NCBI GenBank assembly: GCA_029204225.1
Contig: CM055103.1
Span: forward strand, 50,864,379-50,928,378
Source of the DNA: Diphasiastrum complanatum
Lineage: Eukaryota > Streptophyta > Lycopodiopsida > Lycopodiales > Lycopodiaceae
DNA: 64,000 bases
Direction: 5' to 3'
Position 1 is the first letter of the stretch. The number at the start of each line of letters is the position of its first letter. The position numbers and the translations under genes are program-made. The notes beneath the pieces are model-generated. The model searched no databases, had not been told where the DNA came from, and saw only the letters and a program-made list of their open reading frames with translations. Below are positions 45,356 through 56,880 of the stretch, piece by piece.

Positions 45356-46220
45356 GGCGAACATGAACAATAAATTATCATATCTAAGTGTTTATGACAA
45401 GTTCTTATTGAGTTCCCATCTCCTATGTGTAGTTGATGCATGATTTCTACATTGTTAATGAAGCTAGATGTGCTCTCCAAATTTGCCAAAGATCAAAGGG
45501 CATAATTAGGTTTGTGTGATCTAATTTTTTTCACAAACTCAACGTCATTGTTAAGGCAATATCCCTTTAATTTGGTTCAGATGTACTCTTCCCCATTGTT
45601 AGATCTCAATGCTTTGATTCTTTTGCCAATTTCCAATTTTGCATGCTCCTTGAATTGTCGAAAGTTTTTGAAAGCCTTTGACATCTGTTTAATAAAAAAA
45701 TAGATGTTCTTTTTGAATATTTGTCAATGAAGATAATGAAATTTTTTGTATCAAGCAATGATGGAGTTTGCATTGGACCACATATATCTGAGTGAACAAC
45801 ATTTAAAACATCTTTTGTTGCATGCCTATGACTCAATCTAAATGAAATCCTAGTTTGTTTTCCGACATTGCAACTATGACAAACATGGAGGTCAACTTTA
45901 TTGGTTGGATGGTCGAGATTAAGTGCAAAGGACAGTTTCAACGTGTTCGACATAAATGTATGATTCAAATGTCCTAGTCTATTATGCCAAAGTATTGCCT
46001 TACTGATTAGAACAGAGGTATTCAAGGCTTGACTTATATCAGAATAACAATGAATCAGTCTATATAAGTATTGATGCCTCTTGTTGAGTGCAAGGATCTC
46101 ATTTGTCCTATCGACAATTCGACATTGATCAGACTGAAACTCTACTCTATGACCTAAATCAATAATTCTACTTACTAACAACAGATTTGTAGAAAATTTA
46201 GATACATACAAAACATTCAA
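45356..46220 (-). pseudogene. copia gag-pre-integrase and integrase N-terminus
   Basis: The 204-codon frame 46220-45606 reads NVLYVSKFSTNLLLVSRIID, then AILWHNRLGHLNHTFMS and CHSCNVGKQTRISF (HHCC zinc finger), then VVHSDICGPMQTPSL (first catalytic D) and FIIFIDKYSKRT. Downstream the frame decays in integrase sequence. A separate copia lineage from Cop-A and Cop-B. Confidence 0.8.
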
Positions 46221-47330
46221 TAGTAGTTTGAATTGATCATGCTAAATTTTCAATCTTACAGTGCCTTCACCTTCAATAGTATGTGTACTATCGTTGCCAA
46301 GATGAATTAACATCTTTGTACTGAAGGGTGTATAGGAGTGAAAGGGCTCACGATGGCTGGTCATATGTTGAGTAGCTCAAGAATCCTAGCTTTTTTTGGT
46401 CTCTAATTATAAACGCTTCTTCTTCCATGTCGAGTACGGGAGATAGAAATGAAATTGCAACTACATTCACTTGTTGATCTGATTGCTTGTTGATGTTCTT
46501 TGCTTTTAATATCCTACACCCTAAATCTCATGATTAGTGAATTTGCAATACTTACAAAACATCTTCTTCTTCGATTGTGGATTCGATAATGATTCTTGAC
46601 TTTGTGTCGGCTTATGATTAGATGCAGACTGCCTAGAGCTTTTCTTCTTCTGTCATTTTGAGCCTTTATTGACATATAGAGCATGAGATGATGAAGTCAA
46701 AAAGGTATCTTGACTTCTTCGATTGTCTTCTTACAACAACATAGTGACAACTCTAGTGAGCGTTAAATTCGAGTGTGTCATAATGATCATCACCCAATTT
46801 TCATACGTAGAAGGCAAGCTTGATAGCAGTGTCATAATTGCTTCTTGATCATCGATAGTTGATCTGACAGTTGCCATTTGCTACAAGAGATTCTTGAACT
46901 GGTTAAAGTGATTCTAAAGAGAATCACCATTCATCTTGAGTGAGAATAATTTTCTTCTGATATGAAACTTTGAAGCTACATCCCTCACATCATATAGTGC
47001 GCTCATAATGTCCCATACTTCTTTCAAAGTTTGAGCTTCTAATATGTGGCCAATCTGAGTCTGATATATCGAGAATGATGAGCACGAAAGTTTTACCATC
47101 CTTCTGTTTCCATTTAGAGTCAATTGTGTTGTCTTCAAACTTTGATTTGATACTTGTGAAAACATCCCACAACTCTTTGGCAATCAGCAAGGTCTTCATC
47201 TTAAATTTTCACAAATAGTAATTGGATCCATTTAGCTTTTCTGTAATGAGACCAGCTTTGCTCTGAAGATTCATCTGAAAGTTAGTCTATCAATGAATTA
47301 ATGTCTTAAGAATGAATTGATACCATGTGA
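46221..47330 (-). pseudogene. copia gag and protease
   Basis: The gag start is near 47268 (NLQSKAGLITEKLNGSNYY, with KMKTLLIAKELWDVF) and continues over a frameshift to DIMSALYDVRDVASKFHIRR. A knuckle CKYCKFTNHEI follows near 46550. The protease site reads DS-stop-ATQHMTSH (46400-46370), so Gly of DSG is now a stop. It shares lineage features with the gag start at 18684. Confidence 0.75.
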
Positions 47331-47397
47331 CACTATAATTAGAAATCAATTATTTGATAGGACATTGAAGATTATGAGCAAATTTGCTTTGAGACCA

Positions 47398-47930
47398 TGT
47401 TGGAAGAAGGGGGTTAAGTATGGTAGGGTAAGCGTGAAGATTAGGTTAGTCTGTAGATTTTAGGATTAGTGTCAAAGATTATGTAATAAAATGAAGTCAA
47501 CAAACGACCTATCAAGCTCTGTGGAATAATCCTTCTTTTAATGCATGACTACGCTTATCAAGTTATCGTGAAACCATTTTGGGCATTTTTGGTCTATTTT
47601 CTTACTATATGGAGACCTTCTAGAAGCAAAAACTCGCCTACTTCAGCTATATACACATGTGTGAGCTGTCCTCTACACATGGGATGTGACACCAATTCAA
47701 AATATTTGGCTCATGTAATCATTAGATTGGTGCCATGTGTCATATCTTTAGAAAACTAGTTTTTGGCCATTTTAGCCACTAGAACTTGAATTAAAACATA
47801 TGTACAACATATATGATTATGGTACATGAAAAGTACACTAGTTTCACATGTGGGAATAGGCTCCACACATGTGTGTCTATCCTATATACAAGATTTTTGG
47901 CCTCTACCAAGCTTATTTTTGCATTTTTCA
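47398..47930 (-). mobile_element. copia LTR with CACATGTG motifs (right end uncertain)
   Basis: The plus strand starts TGTTGGAAGAAGGGGGTTAA next to GCTTTGAGACCA, a decayed primer site (TGGTCTCAAAGC on the minus strand), so this is the 5' LTR for the gag at 46.2-47.3 kb. CACATGTGTG at about 47652, CACATGTGGG near 47850 and CACATGTGTG near 47867 recall the palindrome-bearing LTR family. Confidence 0.55.
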
Positions 47931-48023
47931 CGATGGGTAGTTGGGATTTTGATGTTGCCTCGTTTGTTTAGTGAATTGGTTAGATGTAAGGGCATTTCAG
48001 ACAACTCGTCAGTAGTGGTGGTG

Positions 48024-48830
48024 TTACTGGATTGGATCCGTTATTTCCACTGGTTGCATGCTTCCAAAATACATGGAAAGGGAGAGTGACATTGGCTTGA
48101 AGTAAATCTCCCCAAACTTCGGTACCTTTAAGGGTTTTGCTTTCAAAGGGCTTGTGAGGTACTTTATGGGAAGTGCAAGACTGTTGGTCGGCATTGCGAA
48201 TTTGCTGGCGAACTGATGATGCAGCCGAATTTCTTCAGATGGGTGAGGGTAAACTATCGGGGTTGAATTCTCACTTGGAGGAACAACCTGCGGTTGAGTT
48301 TTGCTGGGTGCAAATGTAGGGGCTTGGCATTGGGTTTGTGTTCGAGTCAAGACCCAAGCAAGATGTGTTTCGATGAGTAAGGTTTGTACTTGCACTGAAC
48401 AGACAGGAGCAACTGGCTTAGATCGAGATGGGCAGTCCTTTACGTGATGTTCAATACCATAGTTTCTACAAGCTAGAGGAAAACAGAGTTTATCTGGGCA
48501 GTGAATACTAGGATGTTTACCTGCACAGATAAAACATTCTCGTATTGTGGGTAGTTGATGTGTGGAAAGACAGCTTGGTTTGGATTGTAAGCTTGGGCAT
48601 TGGGATCCACTGTTTGAGCATTAGAATCATAGGTATAATAAACAACCGTTTCAGTAGAGTACTGCGGTTGAGTATTGTCTTTCACATAGTAGGTGGCCGG
48701 ATCGATGGTATTCGGATCAAGATGATGGACAACGTTTTGTGGGGCAGGTTGGTTAACGACAAATTGTTGACGTGGGGATGGATATTGATTTGGTGCAATC
48801 GGTTGTGGTTGGTAGACCCCTAGTCGTAAC
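48024..48830 (-). pseudogene. gypsy-type gag C-terminal fragment
   Basis: The minus strand is rich in Pro, Gln and Asn (PQPIAPNQYPSPRQQF, DPNAQAYNPNQAVFP) and then has two knuckle-like clusters, CFICAGKHPSIHC and CRNYGIEHHVKDC (second Cys changed to Tyr). A Pro/Thr-rich tail follows (PTFAPSKTQPQVVPPSE). Broken by a stop near 48473. A family assignment beyond retroelement gag is uncertain. Confidence 0.6.
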
Positions 48831-48945
48831 GCTAATCAACTAATCAGTTACTCTACGTTATTGCTAGCCATTTCAGCTGGGCGTGAAGTTTAAGACTCCA
48901 CGCCTGTTGAGCTGCCAGTTGGCAGCGCGAAAGATTTTCTTTCGT
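48831..48945 (+). repeat. 115-bp repeat shared with 61618-61735
   Basis: AATCAACTAATCAGTTACTC to TTGGCAGCGCGAAAGATT. It contains a near-palindrome GCTGCCAGTTGGCAGC (perfect in the other copy). Confidence 0.85.
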
Positions 48946-49020
48946 TTCGTGATTCTGCTAACTGAGAGAAGATTCTTGGTTAGATTTGGTACATGGAGAA
49001 TGTTGGATAGCAGCTTGACT

Positions 49021-49800
49021 TTACCTTTTTGAAATTCGATCTTGACTGTTCGAACATTTACTCTGGATCAAATGTGATGAGTTGTCTCCAAGTTGCACAA
49101 CTCGAGAATGGGTGAAAGATTTGTAATCCTCGAACCAGTCATGATAGTGAGTCATGTGTTGAGTTGCTCCAGAGTCAAGATACCAAGAATCGATATTTTG
49201 CTGTTCTTCGACCTTTGTCATAAAGGCTGTTTCATCCTCCCCTTGTTGCTGGTTCAAAAAACTAGTTGAAGCACTATGTGCTTGTTGTTGGTACTGCATC
49301 TTCTTTTCATTATTGTATTTTAAAGTCTTGTAGTCCTTGATTTCATGACCAGTTTTCTTGTAGTATCTGTAGAACAGTTTCTGCTTTGGTTGGTAGGATG
49401 AAGTGTTCGAATTCGACCCTGAGTCAAAATTCGACTCAGAGTTAAAATTCAAACCTGAGCCAGACCTTGGCTACAAATTGCTCTTCTTTTTGGATTTGAA
49501 GTTCTGATTCTTTCAATATAATGTCTGTGGATCTAATCCTGAGCTTGAGGAGGAGGTTGATCTCCTTACTTCTTCTTGTAGAAGAAGTGAGATTACTCTT
49601 GATAGAGTTGAATTCTCCTAGATCGACATTGCCATTACCCAATTTTCATAGGCTTTAGGCAGACTCAATAATAAAGTCATAACAACATCAAAGTTTTGAA
49701 TTTCTGAGCCAGTTGAATTCATTTGCTCCATGAGATTTTGAGAAGTGTTGAGATGACTCAAAACACTTGTTCTCTCAGTCATTTTCAGGGAGTTGATTTC
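49021..49800 (-). pseudogene. copia gag and protease fragment
   Basis: Frames 49642-49442 and 49452-49021 give a gag end with a ruined knuckle (LFYRYYKKTGHEIKDY, Cys replaced by Tyr) and a protease with intact active site SWYLDSGATQHMTHYHDWF. The N-terminal gag is decayed and the rest of pol is missing. Confidence 0.75.
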
Positions 49801-50035
49801 TTTAATCTTAAAATACTTATAACTCTTTTTTTTTTCAATGCATGCATAAATTATGTATGAAAGTTCAAGAGGCCCTTGTAAAAGGATTAAATTGCCAAGA
49901 CTTTGATGAGTGCCAGAGGCTTTATCCTCTGAGCAGCCGAAATAAAAATTTAACTCATTTTTTGCTTTTATTTAGAGACATGGTACTCACTTTACTCATG
50001 CCTAGCCTAGGTATTTTCTAATTGTTTTTCTTTTA

Positions 50036-50340
50036 TTGTGTTTTAAACTTTATATCTCCCATGATAAGCATAGCTACTTCTTTTCTCAGTCTCCTGAAGA
50101 TAAAAAGAATAAAGTCCTTCTAGATCAATTCAAGAGACATATTTTGAAGGCAAAGACAGAAAAGATAGATAGAGAGAGGCTGGCACGAGGTGAGATCATT
50201 GCGGAGGAGGATGCAATAGAGACCTACCTCCCCAAATGTGTTGATGATCAACCATGCTTCTACACTGTTGAGGAGGGCAATTGTAGAAAAATCGCTAAGA
50301 TTTTTTTTTCAAAAAGACCTTATACACTCTGCATTGATTG
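50036..50340 (+). other. exon-like ORF of unknown origin between copia fragments
   Basis: An acceptor TTCTTTTCTCAG ends at 50089. From 50090 the frame reads SPEDKKNKVLLDQFKRHILK, then RERLARGEIIAEEDAIETYL and CVDDQPCFYTVEEGNCRKIA, then a T run. It is charged, helix-like, free of retroelement motifs and in the opposite orientation to the surrounding copia. I do not recognise the protein. It looks like one exon of a host gene, either captured or a displaced pseudogene. Confidence 0.35.
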
Positions 50341-51058
50341 TCCCTTTGCCTTCCACATGGATCGTGCTTGAATCTCTGAGGTAGTTGAATTGATCTCTAC
50401 TATAAGTTGCGTACTTAGTAAACCATTCTTTGCGAAAAGTTGTGTGCTGGCTACCGCCATTGTTCAGATACCAGCTATCGTAGTCCAATTTGTTGCTACT
50501 TTTGTAAGCCATTAGCAGGTCTGATGGCTTGTCTTCATCAGAGATGTGCTCCTTGAATTTCGCCGCATTGGAGGAGTTGGGCTGTAGTTGTTGTTGCTTT
50601 TTGGCCTCATTGTAGATGCGGATACGACACTCCTTGATGTCATGGTTCGCCCTCTTATAATATCTGTAAAAGAGCTTCTTGTGCGATCCACTGCTCTCTA
50701 ATTGAGTATGAGGCTTCTGTTGTTGTTGCACTTGATTCTTGACCTTGAAATTGTCTTTCTTCTTTGTGTATAGGGTCAGGGACTTGTCTTTGATGGACAG
50801 ATCGCTGGTCTTTCTCCGTAATTCTTCTGAAGAAGAAAGCAAGGTCATTACAACATCATCATCTTGAATAGCAATCCTACAGCTGATAACTGATCTAATA
50901 AAGTCTTTGAGCTATTGATTTGAGAAGTAATGGTTGAAGAATCAGACATTCTTAAAGTGAAGGACTTCCTTCTAAGGTGCAACCATGTAGTTACATCGTG
51001 AGTCTCATACAGATTTGATAACAAGTCTAATGCTTCTTTGGAGGACTTGCATGTGGTA
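50341..51058 (-). pseudogene. copia gag and protease fragment with dead active site
   Basis: The frame 50848-50309 reads SSSEELRRKTSDLSIKDKSL, a knuckle remnant FYRYYKRANHDIKEC, then SWYLNNGGSQHTTFRKEWF. The catalytic DSG is NNG, so the protease is dead. Upstream gag (51058-50849) shows LYETHDVTTWLHLRRKSFTL in other frames. It is cut at 51060 by an LTR in the opposite direction. Confidence 0.8.
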
Positions 51059-51060
51059 AC

Positions 51061-51196
51061 TGTTGGAAATTAAGTCCACAGTTGTCTCTTTGATAAATGA
51101 ATATTTCTATTTTAAGATTCTTCTTGCACGTTTATTGATCGTTGATCTAGGGTCAGGTGAAACCAACTTTGGTTCTACGTCTACTCATCTGGTACA
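51061..51196 (+). mobile_element. fragment of a Cop-A/Cop-B family LTR
   Basis: TGTTGGAAATTAAGTCCACA through GATCTAGGGTCAGGTGAAACC. Cut after about 136 bp by gypsy LTR sequence. Confidence 0.85.
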
Positions 51197-51310
51197 TGTT
51201 GTAGGGCCGAAGATCTCGCGTCGTAGTACCCCTCCCGCTTGTCAACAAGGGTTAGAATGCTGGATAGGTCTCTAACTATGTAAAGATGCTACTTCTAGAT
51301 AGTTTTCTAC
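51197..51310 (-). mobile_element. end of a gypsy LTR (copy 3)
   Basis: The minus strand runs AGTAGCATCTTTACATAG to CCCTTGTTGACAAGCGGGAG and ends CCCTACAACA. It matches the last 110 bp of the LTR of copy 1 (about 11660-11770). The rest of the LTR is absent; the accessory ORF directly abuts it. Confidence 0.7.
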
Positions 51311-51312
51311 TT

Positions 51313-54211
51313 TTAGGGTTGTATTCGGTCAAAGAATATTGGTGGAAAAAAATTGTCCCACTTTGTCTTGACACCCATGAGATATGCCAAGTCCCGGGCG
51401 TAAGTTGTTGCCGCACAGACTATTGGGTCAAGACAATTGAAATATTCATTTGAAAATTTACTGAGAGCCATTTGGGCATCTACAGTCGTTGTCCATTCGT
51501 GCTCTGCGAGGATTTTTGGCCAATTGCAATTGTTGAGAGTGATTTTGTCCAACGGGATATCACATTCCACCCATTTGGTTCTTCGCGTGCATGGCAGGAA
51601 GTGGGCGTTTACTCTGAGCTGTTGTGGACTCGTCACATACGTCCTGATGGCCGCAGGATCGCGCTCGAATAGCTACTAATTCCACTCTGGTTGTGGTTAG
51701 AGGGTCGGGAGTGCTTGCAGCCCTTGTCCCTTCATCGTCTGCGTCGAAAATGAAATCTGCCGACCGTCTTTGGAAGATTCGTGAGGATATTTAGATAGGA
51801 ATTCATTAATCTTCTCCTCCATGGACTTTGGGCATCTGAAGGCCAAACTGGCAGATATAGATCGCGAGCCTCGTGATGAGAAGGCTTGACCCTCACCTTG
51901 GCTTTGACTAGGGGTCGTGTCTTGGCCTTGGTCTTGTGTGTCTGCTCTGATATCTGGGGGTCCTTGGTCTTGTCCGCCTGACCCCTGATCCTGACTGCTT
52001 CCCCCCGCTGCCTGTTGCCCTTGGTCCTGGCTGGTGCTCATCTACGCAGCTTGATAGGTGAGTGGTGTTGGAATTACCACCAGGGTTGGCTGAGCTTTCT
52101 ACTCCATGAATTTTTGACAAGCCTTGAGAGCTTGTTTTGCTTGGACGAGCTCCTGATTCGTGCTGGTCCGATACTTATCAAACTTTGTCTGATAGCTATT
52201 GAGGGTTTGGTTGTAGACCTGCACCTGATGCTTGAAGAGATTCATCTCTTCTTGAGAGATTGGCCTTGAGTCAGGTGCGGGTTGAGCTAACCAGACTAGT
52301 TTTTTGCCTTGCAGTGCTTGCACCTCCGCTCCCAGGCGTGTGTTTTCTGCTTCATATATCTGGAGTTGCGCTTGGAGGGGGATAAGTCATTGGGATGCTT
52401 CAAACTGAAGCTCTTGCACCTTTGTAGAAGCATCCGTCAACGATTTGGAGAGGCTCTGAATATACTGATTGAGGCCATCCTCTTTTTGTTGCAGCTTCCT
52501 GATCTCCCAGTGCCCATCTTGCTCATGTTGCTAAGCGATTATCAGCTCTTGCTGCAGCTTTGTGATTTTCGCTCATAGCTGGGTGTTGTTGGTTGTCAAA
52601 TGCAGTACTCGGCTGTCCAATGAGGCTCTGGCTACTACCGCGTTTTGGTTCTAAGTCCCCAAGGCTTGGTAGGCTGTCATGATGTCCGAGGGAGAAGCCA
52701 GTACGCTTGTGCTAACATGGGCTTGTTGTGTAGTGGCCCCGACGACCTGTACTGTATCATCATCGTCTTCCTCTATGAGCTTCTCCGGTGATTTCTAGCC
52801 ATCAGGTGCGGTAGGGTCAGCACGATATGGAGATGGTATGAATATTGTCTGAACAAATGCGTCATCAAGCAACGGTTTATTGCCCTCGACAAACTTTGAT
52901 GGAGAAGTGGGGAGTGTGAGGAAAACAGAAGTGGAGACAGGGAGGGGGACAGTTTGTCCAAATGAGAGAATGGGTGGAATAAAGGGGAACTGGAGGGTGG
53001 TGTGAAGGATGGAGGGAGAAGAAAAGGGAGATGTGCCCTGGCTTGGCGGTGTGAGATTAATGACTTGCATCTAGGCCAGGGTGTCAGGAGACAACTGTGA
53101 ATCAGAACGATTGAACTGAAGAGGGACGATGGTGGAAGCAGGGGGGATGGAGGAAGCGATAGTAATGGAAGGGGTGGTAGAAGATGGAACAAAGGTAGAA
53201 GCAGCAATTACAAAGGAGATGAGTATGAAAATAGAAGCGACAATTGCGGGTTGAACAAAAGAAATAGGAACAGAAACAAGAACAGTAGTAGAGGCTATAC
53301 AGAAGAGGAGGTGGTGGTGGTAGAAGCAAGAACAGTTAGTAGTGTGGTGATGCAGCGTCTGATAGCAGGTGGAGACGAAGAGGAGGAAGCAGCGCCACAC
53401 ATTGACTTGTTGGCCATTGTGTTAGTGACTGCAGGACGGACGGATGTGGATGCAATGGTGGGAGGGTACAGGTTAGTATGAGGCATGGTGGATGATAAGA
53501 TGCTGGAACAGTGGAACCCGCGTACTTTCGTCTCGAGAAGTGCACAGGCACAGTTACACAGTAGGGGGCCTGCTGCGATACGTTCACGAGAGTTTGGTTT
53601 GATGGAGATTGTTAGTTCGGGTATGAGGAAAGTATGCCAGTCGTATGGCACTACTATGGGGCCAGGGAATCCCAAGAAGGACTCCACAATCTGACTAAGC
53701 AGCTTGGATTGGATTCTATCCTGCAAAATGTTGAAATAACCAAAAAGTTGTTCAACAGATGCGCGGCCACCTGAATGACTGGGTTCGTGATAGCCTCTAT
53801 CAGGTACCCGTTGTTAGTTTGGATCAGAATTTCAGGTGCAGTTTGGATTACAAAAGGCTTTATCAGGGCTTTTGCCTGACGATGAGAGATTGGCTGGCGG
53901 TCACCGGACATAATGCCGACAGTGACCATCAAGTCTGCGTTAATCTGTACCTTGTACGTGGTACCCTGTTACAGGAAGTGGAAACGCGACTTTGGCGCGT
54001 CTCGGGTGGCATAAGCATGAAGGGTGAGGCCCATGTTAATGTTAGAGTTGAAAAGCGCTGGGTAAAAACCCATTCCTTCAAGAAGAGGTCCAGCCATTTG
54101 AAGCCATGGTTTGATCAGGGTGTCAGAAGGCAAGGGCCAAATCTGGGTGGCTGATGATATTTCATGCTGGATGACCTGCTTGGTGCCATAGTCATCAAAA
54201 GATGAGGAGGC
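51313..54211 (-). pseudogene. accessory ORF region of gypsy copy 3, downstream of pol, unknown product
   Basis: A start at 54211 (MASSSFDDYGTKQVIQHE) opens a domain with IWPLPSDTLIKPWLQMAGPL, and after one TAA, GTTYKVQINADLMVTVGIMSG, then SHRQAKALIKPFVIQTAPEI. After a frame change come DRIQSKLLSQIVESFLGFPG, a long Ser/Thr/Pro-rich part, a coiled-coil part (EEMNLFKHQVQVYNQTLNSY), a Gln-Asp-Gln repeat part (SQDQGSGGQDQGPPDI) and a C-terminal domain (KWVECDIPLDKITLNNCNW). It is broken by several stops. Athila and some Tat elements carry an extra ORF here; in Athila it is called env-like. This one shows no signal peptide or clear membrane anchor, and I do not recognise a family. Confidence 0.6.
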
Positions 54212-55860
54212 CATGTTAGTGGTGATAGTTAGTGGTAATAAATAGAATTTGTTAAAAAGAAATAAGTGGAAAAAAGTAGAAACACTATGGAAACAGTAAA
54301 AGTACTGAAAACGAAAAAATAGTGGAAAACAAGTAATGGGAGGTGGCAACGGTGGTTCAGAGCGCAGATTTTGGATGATGGCTCGTATGAAATTTGGTCG
54401 CATTCGAAGAATTTGAAAATTTTGATCAAAAATTGGGTAAAGCTTTGCTAGGCAAAGTGACAAATGACTTGAATTCTGCCCTTATATAGCAAAATTTAGA
54501 GTGTGTATTAGGTGAAATCCACTTTCCCCTGTTCAGTTCCACCCAAAGTTTTGTAGGGACTTTCTTTACAAAAATTTAACTCAGAGAAGTCTGCGAGAGT
54601 TCAGAAGGTGATTTGACTGCCCTACGAAGGTTCTGCGAGGGTTCAAACAGTCTACGAGGGTTCAATCCTCGTAAGAAGTGAATCTTGCACAACATGTTCC
54701 AGTGGTTGGATTTTCAAGATCAGACCATGTAGGCAGGCTAATTTCACTGCTCTGATTCCATTTATGCCCCTTGCGAAGATTTGGTTTGATGATCTTGATG
54801 CTCTGCGAAGGTTCTAAAGATTCTGACTAAAATTGACTCCAGCATGGTCAAATCAATATTTTTAGTCAATTTCATAGATACTACAAAAAACTAGAAAAAA
54901 CTAAAAATTTTGAGTTTTCACACTTTTAATTTTTTTCTTAAAATTTTACGTTTTCTAAAAATTCGTAAAAAACCACTGTCAGTTATCAAGCAATTGAAAT
55001 CAAAAATTCGATTCACTGTTCGATTCTTAATTTTACTACATTAATGTCCATCAGGCATGCAAGACATGCGACATTAAACTGATTTTTCACAATTACGAAA
55101 TTTAATGTAAAGTCAAGTTCTACGGAAATTGTCAACCATAAAACCTAGTCTCCTCCTTATTCTTGATTGATTTCTCTTGGATAATAACAATAAGTTTGAA
55201 CTTATCCAAAGTTCCAAGCAAACTACTCTCCAAGGACATGATATAAATCCAAGTTACTTTCATGAAAGTGACATTTACCTTTGTATCTTGAACCAAACAA
55301 TGCTCTTTGGAACCCTCGCAAACACTAAAAAATGATGATTTTTCTATCAGTAACTCTTGCAGAGATTTTTATAGATGCATCTAAGTCAGATCTAGTGACT
55401 GTCAAAGTTTTAAGAGCTAACTCCCAGGGGATCTCCAAAAATCACAAAAAATAGTGCTCATTTTGAGTGTTTTTTAACGAGATCTCGAGATTCTCTGACC
55501 CTTAACCCCTGAAACTGGTAATCTCTTGCATTCGTATTAGATCTGAATGTAGGTGATTCTTTGAAAGTTCTGATAGATACTTGGTAATAGATCCATCAGT
55601 TTTGGTAAATTTTGCACTTATTTTGCGACTGTTTCCTGAGATCGAGGTCTCCAATCTGCAATTTGGAGGGCTAAGTGGTGCAACCTGATGATCTGCTTCT
55701 CTGTTGGTCCTATTTGGATCCGGATCGTATTGGATCTTTCATGATTTTTCCAGATCTGGCTGAATCTTGGTGGATCTAGCTTGATCTGTTTTGATTTTCC
55801 TAGATCTGGTTGTGATGGCCTTGCAGATGAACTTTTCGTAACATGCCGTCACCAACTTGG
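54212..55860 (-). mobile_element. untranslated region between pol and accessory ORF, gypsy copy 3
   Basis: It contains the same GCGAGAGTT / GCGA(G/A)GGTT motifs as the gag leaders (54590-54810 and about 55310-55370), with AT-rich sequence between. Its resemblance to the leader suggests that the accessory ORF may have its own leader-like region. Confidence 0.6.
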
Positions 55861-56880
55861 ATCTGTCTCACTGAGGTGGCCAATACTTGTGCAATCGGCT
55901 ACCGTTGATGGGTGTGTCAAAGGGTATCTCATTTAGCCTCTCCAGGTTCACGACTCCATGATTAAGAATCTCTTTGATCCAATAAGGGCCTTCGCCTGTG
56001 AACTTTAATTTCCCTTTGATCGCTTTAGTTTCATACATCAAAACTAGATCTCCGGATCGAAGATCTTTCTTTTGTAACCTGCGAATATTTCATGCTTTGC
56101 ATCTTTCTTTTTCAGTTGCCAGTGCATGCACAGCTAGTAAGCGTGTTTCACAGGGCTTATGCAGAGCTTTGTGGCGTAATTGTAGAGATCTGGACTCATC
56201 AAGATGTTGCGTTGTGGCAATCCTTAACGAGGGTACCAAAAACTCCACTAGAATTACAGCATCCTGACCATAAACCAATTGAAATGGTGTTTGATCAATG
56301 CTCCCCTCATATATTGTTCTGAATGCCCACAAAGTAGCATGTAACTTGTGTTCCCAATCTGATCTGCTAGCTTTAACTGTTTTTGTGAGTACTCTACACA
56401 TGATCTTATTGGATAACTCTGCTTGCTCATTATTGCGAGGATAATAAGGCGTACTGGTTCTATGGATCACGAAGAATTCCTCCAACAGGACCTTGATGGT
56501 CTCATTGATGAAATAACTCCCGCGATCGCTGACTATCTCCATTGGGCATCCAAAGCGCACAATGATATTTTCATAAAGAAACTTGGCAGTGGTCGTAGCA
56601 TCAGCTACTCTTACTACCTTGTCTTCGACCCACTTGGTGAGGTAGTCCGGGCCACGATTATGTATCGAACTTTGGTACTTCTTGATGCAGGGTGAATTGG
56701 ACCAATATAATCCAATCCCCACTTTTCAAATGGTGCTTGGCCGAAGACTGGGTGTAGAAGGTCATAATTTAATTTCATTGGTCTCCTCACCCTTTGGCAC
56801 ACGTCGCATTTCCTCAGGTATTCCTCCATATCCTTATGAATCATCGGCCACTAGCATCCTGATTGTAGGATCTTGCGAAC
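55861..56880 (-). pseudogene. gypsy integrase, copy 3
   Basis: The zinc finger (LSHEGMEGGHFASD, then LRKCDVCQRVRR) is followed by the core: FEKWGLDYIGPIHP (first D), CPMEIVSDRGSYFINE (second D), STPYYPRNNEQAELSNKI (catalytic E). C-terminal parts are HKLHATLWAFRTIYEGS, TPFQLVYGQDAVILVEF and, in another frame, a tail (GEGPYWIKEILNHGVV-like). Frameshifts near 56870 and 56690 and a stop at 56090 break it. The D,D,E set is complete. No chromodomain is seen, unlike the element at 9.3 kb. Confidence 0.88.

Noticed and set aside
52773-53400. Pro/Leu/Ser-rich ORF on the minus strand with hydrophobic runs, considered as a signal or membrane protein
   Set aside because: Several frames of the same stretch are open because of its CT-rich low complexity. 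The frame continuous with the accessory ORF is Ser/Thr/Pro-rich and not membrane-like.
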